64,000 nucleotides of DNA, from positions 1,563,836-1,627,835 of the forward strand of contig ML976977.1 of assembly GCA_010015675.1 (NCBI GenBank), given 5' to 3'. The notes under the pieces were generated by a model. The model saw only the letters and a list, made by a program, of their open reading frames with translations, was not told the DNA's origin and ran no database searches. Shown here one piece after another: positions 23,212-34,020 of this stretch (position 1 is its first letter; each line of letters opens with the position of its first letter). This stretch comes from Byssothecium circinans (Eukaryota; Ascomycota; Dothideomycetes; Pleosporales; Massarinaceae). The position numbers and the translations under genes are program-made.

Positions 23212-23976
23212 NNNNNNNNNNNNNNNNNNNNNNNNNNNNNNNNNNNNNNNNNNNNNNNNNNNNNNNNNNNNNNNNNNNNNNNNNNNNNNNNNNNNNNNNN
23301 NNNNNNNNNNNNNNNNNNNNNNNNNNNNNNNNNNNNNNNNNNNNNNNNNNNNNNNNNNNNNNNNNNNNNNNNNNNNNNNNNNNNNNNNNNNNNNNNNNNN
23401 NNNNNNNNNNNNNNNNNNNNNNNNNNNNNNNNNNNNNNNNNNNNNNNNNNNNNNNNNNNNNNNNNNNNNNNNNNNNNNNNNNNNNNNNNNNNNNNNNNNN
23501 NNNNNNNNNNNNNNNNNNNNNNNNNNNNNNNNNNNNNNNNNNNNNNNNNNNNNNNNNNNNNNNNNNNNNNNNNNNNNNNNNNNNNNNNNNNNNNNNNNNN
23601 NNNNNNNNNNNNNNNNNNNNNNNNNNNNNNNNNNNNNNNNNNNNNNNNNNNNNNNNNNNNNNNNNNNNNNNNNNNNNNNNNNNNNNNNNNNNNNNNNNNN
23701 NNNNNNNNNNNNNNNNNNNNNNNNNNNNNNNNNNNNNNNNNNNNNNNNNNNNNNNNNNNNNNNNNNNNNNNNNNNNNNNNNNNNNNNNNNNNNNNNNNNN
23801 NNNNNNNNNNNNNNNNNNNNNNNNNNNNNNNNNNNNNNNNNNNNNNNNNNNNNNNNNNNNNNNNNNNNNNNNNNNNNNNNNNNNNNNNNNNNNNNNNNNN
23901 NNNNNNNNNNNNNNNNNNNNNNNNNNNNNNNNNNNNNNNNNNNNNNNNNNNNNNNNNNNNNNNNNNNNNNNNNNNN
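23212..23976. other. Assembly gap (765 N)
   Basis: A run of N inside the mariner element. It removes most of the transposase catalytic domain and the left subterminal region. Reading frames drawn across it are artefacts. Confidence 0.99.
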
Positions 23977-24378
23977 GGCCCACTTCTTTATACCGTACTT
24001 GTTTAGTAGGCGAGAGAGCGTTCTTGAGGAAACGTTAGGCATGCCAATAGCCTCTGCTTTCAGCTTTGCGTACTCTATACGCGGGTATTGGCGAACAATC
24101 CGCAGTAGTCAACGCTCATCTCGAGCATCCATTTTCTTTAGAGCTCCTTTACGCGGTAATGAGGTAATTTTCCCGTGCTCATTCCATCTCTTTATAGTGT
24201 CGTAGTAGGTTAATTTGCTGACGCGAAACGTATCCTAGATTACCTTAGGTTTGACGCGATTCTCGACCGCGCTGAGTATAGCCGCGCGTAGGTGTGGGCT
24301 TAGCTCTTTCTTGGGTGGGCGCGCACGCGATATATCGCCTGAAAAGGACCGGCGGAGGGTAGTATGAGGTGGCGCCAT
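23977..24378 (-). pseudogene. Mariner-type transposase, N-terminal part, cut by gap
   Basis: From the ATG at 24378 the frame reads MAPPHTTLRR, then a helix-turn-helix region (ELSPHLRAAILSAVENRVK, FRVSKLTYYDTIKRW) and a second DNA-binding part (LKAEAIGMPNVSSRTLSRLL). It ends at the gap with YGIKKWA, typical of the stretch before the first catalytic Asp. Two in-frame stops are present (TAG after PKVI, TGA after DER), so this copy is inactive. The remainder lies in the N run. Confidence 0.88.
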
Positions 24379-24493
24379 TAATTTGACGTAAAAAACGCGT
24401 AAACTGAGTAAGGATTGGTGGTGGTAGGTGGTGTTGAAGTTTGGGTACAATTTGCTCGATTTGGATGGTCCGGATACTTTTGTCTTGGCACTG

Positions 24494-27321
24494 TACAATC
24501 TTCACATGGCTGTTCCGTCGGCCGTTTTCTAAAGGCACAGCAGAAGGAGGAGAAACATGACGAAAAATAACTCATGTTTAGAGAGTTTCGCGCCAGTGTT
24601 GGCAAAATTTGAAGGACATTATCCACGGCTTTTCAAGGCTGGAACTTAGACGTGCGGTTGAACTTATGACTTTGTATTCTGATTGGAAGTGAGGTCCATA
24701 TTCACAGAATTCGTGATCCTTTCTGTTAAAGGTTCCTTTCTCTCATGTCGCAGTTCGGGAATGCTTTCGTGTACAGGAGGAGGATTGGCACGTGGGTATC
24801 ATCGCGAAGTGTTTCCAATATCACCCTGTGGAAGCATGAAATTATAGCCACACTGGCCGCAGATCCCACCATCGGCCTGTCCCACACGCGTTTTCTCTGA
24901 TCCATTCTTTTTAACGGCTCATAATATCAGTGTAATCGCGATAATAACCTGGAATCAGAGTTCCAGATCGCATAATATCTCTTCCTGCTTGTTTCTAAAG
25001 TAAGAAGACCTCATCGTGGTGAAAGGAGAGGGGTCGCATGTGTCTTCTGCTTCTTGGAGTCTTGTGCTTCAATGGCGCGACATCGAACTTCAGGGTCGTG
25101 GGTTTGCTGCGGAGGGAAGTGAGTTCTCCGCCATGACAAAGAGAGCTGCAGAATTGGTGCTTCGCCTTTTATTAGCGGCTACGGAGAGCACGAAGCTCAC
25201 ACCATGTTTCCTGAGGAACGGTTCTTTTAATCCGTGTACTTAATACAATTCAGGATACCGGTGCTTCCGTCGGGGGGTGAAACGTGGCATTTTGGACTGC
25301 GAGGTAATTATTGGCATTTGACATTGACGTCCGGTCCATAGCTCGTTTGGTGAACTCATTCTAGTTTCCAGGGTTTCTGTTAGGAGGGGAGGCTCGGAAT
25401 CCGGGCGGGCGAATCGTATTGTTTGGAGTACGCCGATTTTCAAAATATATCGGGTATAATATGTGAACATGCAATTTAAATTAGACTTTGAGGTCCCAGA
25501 AATTCCGTACCAACGTGGAGGTTGTAGTTTGATGGCTGGCAGAGACGACGAACGAAGAACATGTGTCCACTTGATGTTGTTTTAGAAAACTACAAGAATA
25601 TAAATCCACGACCTCATTGCTTTTTGGTCGTTTATTTAGGCTTCGCCGAAGCCCGATTCCTCTCATTCCAGTTCTGTATTGTCGTTTTGACTCCCAAACA
25701 TCATACTTCTTAGCCTGGACTAGAATCATTTTGTTATAATCTTCGAACAGCCATTCTTTTCTTTTGTATACAATTTTAGATCCTCTGCAAAAGAGCCCAT
25801 TTCCATAATTTTCATGGGTATTGGTTTCTTGTAAATCAACAGAACCTTGTTGAGTGTGAGGGCGAGAGGAGGAGCTCAAAGTGAAGCTTTATACTGTACA
25901 TCTGAAGCGTATTAACTGCACTTCAGTCTTCGCCATAAATCGAAATAGTCAGAGTTTTGAATTCCTACACTGGAGCCAACCAGGTCACCTCCGAAACATA
26001 TGAACGCATTGAACTCACTTCCAAATATCCCTTTCGATCCCAACCTCTCGACTGTTGAAGGCTACACCCTTGTATTTACCAATCTTTAAATTCTTGCGCA
26101 TCGACGCTGTTTGGGTGGGTTTTAGAACCCACACACACTTCTCAGCTTTGGTCATCTTATGACCTAATCCCCCCTCATTCGTACAACAAGACAATAAATT
26201 CTCCAATACTCATCGAAGCACTTGATGAGCGTTTTTTGCACCCCATCGCGACAAAGACCATAGCCCTCCCTGCGTGATGTGAAGGCAGCGCAATAACACT
26301 TCTTCGCATACGTATGCCTGAGCTTACTTTTCAGGCAGCGGGAGGGATTCTACCTAAAATAAAATCTTTGCATGGACGATTTTAGTGTCCCTCACTACTC
26401 CTCTCTCCCGCGGTGCTCGCGCCTTGTGCACGACCCGCGTGTGAGTCATTTTGAAGAGTGAGTCATTTTAAGAACCAAGATACATTTAAGAAGCTACTTT
26501 AGCACCGTAGGTTACTATTCCCTTCTACTTCCTTCCCTATGTTGCCCTATAATCGCCTTGCTAGATGCAGCGAACAAGCACAGTGGCACCTTAACAACAA
26601 CAACTAATATATCAAAGCCCTACATAGCGCCGCCTAATAAACTAAGTAACCCACATGCCGCCCACCTAACCAAGATCCTACAGTACGCAGCATTCTAATA
26701 ATAATTTTTAGGTCTAGTTCAGCTATTTCCTAGCCACAGGTGTTCCTCCCTCTAGCTGCGAGTAGCGCCTTTAGTTGATTAGGAAGGGCTAAGGTACCAC
26801 TCGTCCTAAAGAACGCGGTAAGGTAATTTAGGTAAACCTACTTATAGGAGCTAGGTTAAATAAATAACGTAGGTAAATTATAGATACTACTAACTAGCTT
26901 CCTAATCTACTCTCTCTTACGTTTAATAAAAGTAGTATCCTTAGGTAAAACTATTTAGCAGATTAGTAACGCGTTATATAGTAGTAGTAAGAGTTTCTTA
27001 CCTTTAGGAAGTAAGGTAATAACTAGGTCTATCTACCTAAGTAGCTTTATATTATTTAGTTTATAGGATATATTATAGAGCTTTTACTAAAGCTCTAAGA
27101 GTTCTTCCTTAGTTATTAGAGAAAGAAGCTACAAGTTCTTAAAGTAGCTATCCCTAGGGATAGAGACAGCTAAAGGATTCTTTATATTAAAAGGGGAAGC
27201 TATAATAAGAGTATATAAGGTATAGATAAAGAAGGAAGAAAGAAGATAGGTAAGAGGTAGCTTAAATTTATACCTAGTGTGCGACCTTAACTAAGCAAGC
27301 ATGTAAAAAGCATAGCTAGCA
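24494..27321. other. Gene-poor, locally very AT-rich region
   Basis: 24.5-26.4 kb shows only short frames with no motifs. From about 26460 to 27320 the sequence becomes strikingly rich in TA, CTA and TAG words, like a heavily RIP-mutated relic of an element whose coding content is no longer readable. A direct repeat GTGAGTCATTTT occurs at about 26440 and 26459. Confidence 0.6.
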
Positions 27322-27434
27322 TATAAAAAGCACATGCCTAGAGGATTTATCCTGTGTGAAGTAAGATATTAGTAATAACCACTACAAACTTGGCCATCCT
27401 GGCCCTCCATCCACTCGCGATGGCCGCAACTCCA
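27322..27434 (+). repeat. Dispersed repeat, copy A (inverted copy at 59357)
   Basis: About 113 bp shared with 59357-59477 in opposite orientation. Shared words include AAAAAGCACA, GATATTAGTAATA, CTACAAACTTGGCC and TCGCGATGGCCGCAACTCCA. Both copies stop matching immediately after GCAACTCCA, which marks a repeat boundary. Copy A has T and A where copy B has C and G at several sites. Confidence 0.8.
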
Positions 27435-28699
27435 ACCTCTCTCCCGCACACATGGCTACTTCGTGCTCCGTTTTCTATTCACACTTCTTCCCCAAACACT
27501 TGAGTTCAGGACCACTTTTTTAGCAGGGTATACGAGATTTTCGGATCTTTCAAGACCCGTGACAGTGTCCGTCCAGGAGTATTGATATGCAGACCTGGAC
27601 CTTGTGCGTCTCCTCCCATCGGTTCTGGGGCCGATTTCTGTGGACTCTCACGGCAGGAACCGAGCATTCGTACGTTGGTCATCCTTTTTTAGACTCCAAC
27701 AATGAGAAAATCACAGGTAGAGGTACAGACTCGAGCGATCTGTCCATAAACGCCCCCTCCGTACGTTTTCGGGTGAGATAAAAAAAGGGGAGAGTCCAAG
27801 AGATCTCCATAATTCGATGCGGTCTGCGGTTTCGTTTACAGAGAAGAAAAAGGGACGGGTTTGAAGCCCGAGAGAAGGCTCCAGATGCCCATACTTTGCC
27901 TTGGAAATTGATTGTCGAGTCGCAGCAATAGTAGCGGGGCTCGCAAAATCTCCATGCTAAGAAAGAGCTCAACATTTTCGTACTTTACTCGCTAGTTAGG
28001 GTATAAAAATCTTCTGAAAAGGTTGCAGCCGTCCATAACGACAGCACCGACATATTATTGTTCTCAGTGAGGAGGAGTGGAGTGTGCCGAAGACGTCCAT
28101 GGTGCGTTGTGAACTGTCTTTTCGAACATTACTGTTTGAGTTGTTGTTTTTTGGAGGAAAAGATGCCGAGCCACCATGGGCTGAATGTCAGGTATTCTTG
28201 AGACACGAAAAAAAAACGTAAAGGAATATAGGGGGATATATTCTTATCGCCAATAGTAAGTAGACGAGAGTATCGAAGGCTTCCATATAGCCTTCTGAAC
28301 TATATTGTTGGACATGACTGCGTACACAGCCCATATTTAAAAGAAGACACGTCGGCCCACCATGGACCAAAGGTGAGATTCTCCCTAAACTCTAACAACT
28401 TCCAGTAGTAAAGAAACATAAGATTTCCTGCATATTTGTACGATAGGTTCTATTTTTGGCTAAGAAAAATTTCCAAGTCAAATCCAAGGACGAGACTCCG
28501 GCCACGGTCCGAAACTTCCGCATGCAGGAGTTGCGATCCGTTTTTTAGTGTAGAGGAACGGGGGACGAATTTTGCCACATACTCTGTACTCGGGAGAAGA
28601 GAAGATTAAGGCTAAAGAGAAGGCTCAGGAGTTCCACATAATGGTTATTCCGACATACTTTTGTGCATGTGCGTGTTGAAAAAAAAAATCGAAGCGCTC

Positions 28700-30960
28700 G
28701 TTGGGTTTTCAATAGTCCAAGGTCAAGTGTTTCAATACTGTTGTTTTCATACAATATAGTAGTACATTAGAGTGGAGCAGAAAATCCCCATGTGCTGCAT
28801 ACCGATGTCGTTTAAGTTTATTCGAAAATCGGTTCAGAGGATATTTGAAGCTAAGAGGAGGATATAATTCCCTCATGGACGACATCCATTTTTAGTTTTT
28901 AGTCGCCCAGCAAACCGCACCAGAATATTCTCATGCGAATGATGCCTAATCCATTCATGTAGGTTGATAACCTAGCTTAGGAGGAAATTGAGATTAAGAG
29001 GAGGTTCTAAAAACTGCACATGACCATTATCCACAGTCCGTTCAAATAGCTGAATAGAGCGCACCAGAAAATTCCCCTGTAAATCTTGCCAGTATACTTT
29101 CAGTCCGTAAAATGAATGAGTTCAGGAAGAATTAAGGTTAGGAGGATGTTCCAAAAGCCCACATGCAAGGTATCCACGCGCAGTTCTTACAGCTTAATAA
29201 AATGCACGGAAAAGATTCTCATTCAAAGAGGCCTGGAGAATTCAGAGTTCGCAGAGAGGAGAGAGGGCATTCACGGAACTGATTCATGCTTTTGCAACGT
29301 CGCAGCCAGAAAATCCCGCATGCAATTGGCTGACCCCATTTTTAACTCCCAACAAGCTAAGAGGACATCCAAGCGCTTCTGTCCATCTTTTGAAAGAGCA
29401 CAGGGCAAGAAACTCGCCATACTGCTGCTCCACTGGCCCTTCTTAGTCTCCTAGAGAGAGGAGGGAACATTTCAGGGATTCTGTTCACATTTTTTTGTAA
29501 GATCGCAGCCAGGAAACCCTTCATACATGCCGTTTTGCGCAGTTTTTCGGCTCCGCAAGAAGCAGAGACAATATTCCTAACTCCCTGTCCAGATTTCGCA
29601 AAACCAAAGCCACAAAATCCCCATGAGGGTATTGATCACGCTGTTTTCAACTCCCAAACAATATAGAAAGTCCATTACCCGATCTTGTCCATCATTTTCG
29701 CAAGACCAAAGCCCGCAAATTCTCCATGCACCTGGGGCACGTTCGATTTTCAACTCCATAGAGAGCAGAGGGAACATCGCAGGGGACATCGCCACTCTTT
29801 CCTGAAGGTTTCAGAGAACCACAACAGCAGAGAGGATATTCGTCGATGCCGACTATATTTCCGTAAAATGGCAGCCCGCAAATTCCCCATACAACGCGTA
29901 TTCGCCGCATTCTTCAACCCTAAATTCCCAAGGAAGAAAGCAGGGAACATACAGCTGTATCCGTTGTCTTTTTTTTTTTTTTACAAGACTGTAGACCGCA
30001 GCCCGCAAGCCCCCCATCCAAGATATACGTGAGCCTTTCGACTCCCCAAGGAAGAAGGCAGAGAACATCCGTCTATATCTTCCGCGTTTTTTCAGGACCG
30101 CAGTCCGAAGCCAGAAATGCTCCATGCAGTTTGCAGGTCCTGACTTTCACTCTACTCCGCACAAAGCAGAGACAACATTCCAAATAATCTTGCACAGCTC
30201 TCGCAAGACCAACCGCCGCAACCTCTCCATCAAGCCACCCTCCCGCTTTTCGAATCCGGAAGAACGGAGAAACATAGGAGTTCTTCCCATCGTTTCCAAA
30301 TTGTTCTCTTTTATAGCAACACCGAGGCCAGAAAACACCCCATTGACTGTGCGTAGCGTTCTTTTTCGACCCACAAAACACAGACGGAAACACATCCGAT
30401 CCCGCCTCTCATATTTTATTTCACGAGACCAAATCCCGCAGATCCTCCATGGCCAAAAAGTGTCCCGTTTTCAACCCCAACTCCCCGAGTGAAAAAGCAG
30501 AGAACATCCTCTCCTCCACTATATATTTTTCTTTGTAGGACCGAAGCGCGCATATCCTCCATTCATTTGAAATAAGCACCGTTATCGACTCTCAAACAAC
30601 ACAGAAAAACATCCACCTCATCCATTGTGTTTTATTTCGCAAGACCGACCCCCGCAGATCCGCCATGGAAAGAGCATTCGCTCCATTTTCGACCTTAACT
30701 ACCCGAGGAGGGAGGCGGAAAACATTCGTTGCTTCCACTATTCTTTATTTTGCAAAACCTCAGTCCACAAATCCCTCATGCAATGGACGCAATACTTTTT
30801 CGACCTCGACCCGCGAGGGAGAAGAGCGCAGAGAACATAGACACTCTCGTCAAAGATTTCAGAAGAGCGGAGAGAACATAGACGCTTTCGTCGAAAATTT
30901 CGGAAAATCACGGAGGAAGTTCCATGTTTTGGTTTGCATTGTTTTTAGTGAGTACCGCAG
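28700..30960 (+). repeat. Highly diverged tandem array, period about 110 bp
   Basis: At least 15 units can be followed by two recurring blocks. One reads roughly CGCAAGACC..AGCCCGCAAA and then TCTCCATG (for example near 29607, 29700, 29870, 30205, 30425, 30640 and 30760). The other reads roughly TTTTCAACTCCC followed by AGCAGAGAACATCC (near 29762, 29936, 30055, 30165, 30493, 30600, 30710 and 30826). Spacing of the second block is mostly 98-119 bp. Between the blocks lie segments that differ from unit to unit, and T-runs. Weaker matches (CTCGCAAAATCTCCATG near 27938) suggest that the array once reached left to about 27.5 kb. No unit has a conserved open frame. Confidence 0.75.
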
Positions 30961-31439
30961 TGCGGCGGTGGTGCGAAGAGAGGGAGACTGAGAATGGGGG
31001 GATGGGTTTATATACTCGCTAGGTGGAGGGGAGGGGATGAGTTAGCGGGGTATGGCATGGGGGGGTTGTGAGAGGTCAGTGGTGGTGATGATGATGATGA
31101 TGATGGTGATGATCGTTCATTGAAGCACCACATGAGCAAAAAATTCCTTGGTAATAGGTGGGAGGAGAAGACACCGACTAATGCACACGACAACATCCAA
31201 CATCCAACATACAAACAACTAACTTAAAAAGTATTCTATAACCTCCACATCCATAAAAAGTCTCAAGCCAAACCAAACCAAACCAAACTAAATCAACTCA
31301 AATCAAATCAGATCATATAAACAAGAAAACAGGGTATTCAAGAAACAATAAAAAAATACACCCATCCCATCCCACTCCACCTCACCCTATCCCCCATCCC
31401 CCATCCCATTCCTCCCTGTCTCCCACCCACAACATCCCC
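30961..31439. other. Intergenic region with simple repeats
   Basis: It contains a (GATGAT)n stretch at about 31084-31112 and an (AACCA)n/(AATCA)n stretch at about 31268-31312. This is the 3' flank of the GPI-protein gene. Confidence 0.5.
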
Positions 31440-34020
31440 CTACAACACCAGCGCCCCCACCAACACCCCCAGCGCAACAACACTCCCCAGCATCGGCAGC
31501 GCATTCGACGCCGCCGTACCCGGGAAAGCCTGCACAGGCGGCGTCGTCCCATTACCCGTCCCGTTAGTCTTAGGCGGCGGCGGCGGCACAGTTCCCGTTG
31601 TACCCGGGGGCGCGACACCCGGGGGCACAGTGACGGTCACAATGCTAGTAGAGCAACTGCACTTCTCGTCCTTTGCCGGCGGGGCCGCAGGCGCGGAGGT
31701 CGGTGCTGGTTTAGAAGAAGTTGCGGGGGCTGGCGTCGCAGACGCCTTGGAGCTCTTTGTGAGTTGCGAGACGATGGACGAAGCCTTCGATTCGACGGAG
31801 GAGACCTTGTCCTGGATCGCGGAGGTAGGGATCGCGGAGGGGATTACAGTGGGGAGTCTTGAGGTCAGGGATTTGATTTGGCTGGCGATTTGGCTGGAGG
31901 GGAGGGATGTCGGGATCAGTGAGGTCAAGGACTTAATCTGGCTCGCGGGGATAGAGGACGGGATCAGCGAAGCTAAGGATTTGATCTGGCTCAAGCCACC
32001 GCTTGGGAGGGCGGGGATCGGCACTCCGTAAACTTCACGAGCGACCTTGGACGCAGCCGCAGATGCTGTCGACGTGCAAGTCGTAGAAGAAGAGGAACCC
32101 GGGGCCTTAGTAGTAGAAAGAGGCCGTGCCGAAGTAGTCGCCACAGTGCCCGAAGGCTTGACCGATGAAGCGACAGGAGTAGTCGCCGGTTTTCCAGATC
32201 CTGACGACGCCGGGGCACTCGTCGGCTTCGCGGATGAACTGGCAGGGTTGCTGGTAGCAGTAGGCTTCGACGTCGCGCTGCCGACAGGGTCATAGACCTC
32301 AGTAGCGGGTACAAAACCCGCCTCAGGTGCAAGGCACAGCGTCGGGAGAGGAATCATGGTCGAGAAGATCTCAGCGTACTTGCTCGTGCCCGTGAGACCA
32401 ACCTTGGAAAGGCCGGGGAACTTGAGGTTGAAACCAGCGTCCATGCTCATGGAAACATTGGCCTCGATGTGGACAAGCGAGCCGATTTCGACTTCGGGGA
32501 GGGAAGCGTTGTCAGCGCGCTTGCTTTTGGCGGCGTCGAGGTCCTTGCAGTTGGTGTCGGCGTTGGCGATGGTGGTGATCAAAGTATCAAGACGGGGAAG
32601 CTCCATTTCGACTTCGACGGAGACGTCTACGAGCTTCTTGAACTTGAAGCCGATCGGGATGGAGGGCAGGAGTGCGAGCGAGACGAACGCACTGACGTCC
32701 TTTTGCTCGAAGTTGTAGGGGATGGCCATGAGCTCAGTGTCCTTGAAGCCCGTGATACCGCTCTTGGATGGGTCTCTGAGATCGACGCGGATAGTGGAGT
32801 TGTCAGGGACCTATGCGTTCATTAGTGAGATGATTTCAAATAGAAGAAAGGTTACTTACCGCAAGCTGGAAACCATACGTCATCTCGAAACCGCCCTGAA
32901 TATCGTAGTCTGCAGAAAGAACAGTCTCCAGGAAAGCGCCAGCCTTTCCGATACCTGGGATGGAGAAGCCGAGGACGGGCAAAGTCATCAGTTTGATCAT
33001 GAAGGAACCGGTAGCTTTGGGCTTGGTGAAGAACTCAAAGTATCCTTCCATACCCTTGGCAGCAAGCTCCATGTAACCGCCCTTAATGACTTTAGACATG
33101 TCCTTGCCGTCATCCTTGCCCTGGAAAATGTCAGGAACGAAGTCAACTTCGCTGCTGTCAATGTCGATGGACCCAGAAGTGAGAACAAGCGATCCGAGCA
33201 TGGAGCACGTGTTGCAGCCCATCTCAAGCGGGACCTGGTTAGGGAGTTTGCCAGCGACAGGAATAAAGTCTGTGAGGGCGAAGGTCTTGTCTTGGACGAT
33301 CCAGTTCAGGTCGAAAGTGGATGCCTTGACTTCATCCTTGGTGTCGTCTGGGATCTTGACCTCGGGGATATCAAGCTTCTCGTCGTCAGCACGCTTGAAG
33401 TGAGAGTGCTTGCGTAAGAAGTGGTCCTCCTCAGTGTGACCAAAGTCGACCACAATGCGGTCGAAAGAATCCTCCCAGTCAACCTGCTTGATTGAGAGCT
33501 CAACAACCGCGCCCTTATGGGAAGAACCATGGACGTTATAGACGGTGCGCTCGCCTTCGGGGTTGCAGCCCTCGTGCGAAGAGATGATCAAACCACCTTT
33601 CTTGCTGTGAGCAGCCGCCTTCGCGTCGCGAGCAGTCCAGGCGTCCCGGAAGCTCAGCTTCATCTTGCCATCACTGCATTTCACATCTGATAGATGGTGC
33701 TCAATCTCCTCGAGGTTGAGGATAGGCTTCTTGGAAGCCACCTTGACCTGAGAAGCAAAGACATTGTTGTTGTGGTTGCTCGTCTCGTCTATTCCATCGT
33801 TAGCAAAGCATACATTTCGAGGAAAAGAATCCTCACTCTCAATGTAAACGACCTCGGATTCGAACTTAGGCTCGATCCTATGGCTCCTCCGCTGGAGATC
33901 CGACCTCTTCGTCGCCGCCCTCAACACACGTTCCGGCGCCTCCATCGGCACCGCGCTGGCCTCCGCGCCCATATATCCAGCGACCATCGCAATGACGCAA
34001 ATCTTCGAAAAGACACCCAT
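31440..34020 (-). CDS. Secreted GPI-anchored cell-surface protein (843 aa)
   Basis: Exon 1 (34020-32860) and exon 2 (32810-31440) join in frame around a 49-nt intron. The ATG at 34020 is chosen because it starts a signal peptide (MGVFSKICVIAMVAGY, then AEASA). The next 550 residues form a Cys-containing ectodomain split in two: an N-terminal region with a KRSD/KR processing-like site and KC/EGC cysteines, and a second region (CNTCSMLGSLVLTSG, EVEMELPRLDTLI). A Ser/Thr/Pro-rich stalk follows with an internal SQIKSLTSLIP repeat. The C terminus (SNALPMLGSVVALGVLVGAL) is a typical GPI-attachment signal. The ectodomain resembles uncharacterised fungal domains found next to GPI tails; role unknown, location cell wall or membrane. 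Confidence 0.88.

Larger units (their letters stand above)
23149..24493 (-). mobile_element. Tc1/mariner transposon with intact ends, interrupted by an assembly gap
   Basis: The left end starts CAGTACTAGGACATAAGTAT and the reverse complement of the right end starts CAGTGCCAAGACAAAAGTAT; both continue CCGGACCATCC. About 28 of the first 34 bases match. Each end is directly bordered by TA (23147-23148 and 24494-24495), the expected target duplication. The length is 1345 bp including 765 N. The inner minus-strand sequence encodes the N-terminal part of a transposase. Confidence 0.9.

Noticed and set aside
23039..24205. Long open frames on both strands spanning the N run
   Set aside because: They exist only because N codons contain no stops; the readable ends belong to the mariner element.
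28700..30960. CRISPR-like repeat/spacer appearance of the tandem array
   Set aside because: This is eukaryotic DNA, the repeats are long and diverged, spacing is irregular, and no Cas-like gene exists here.
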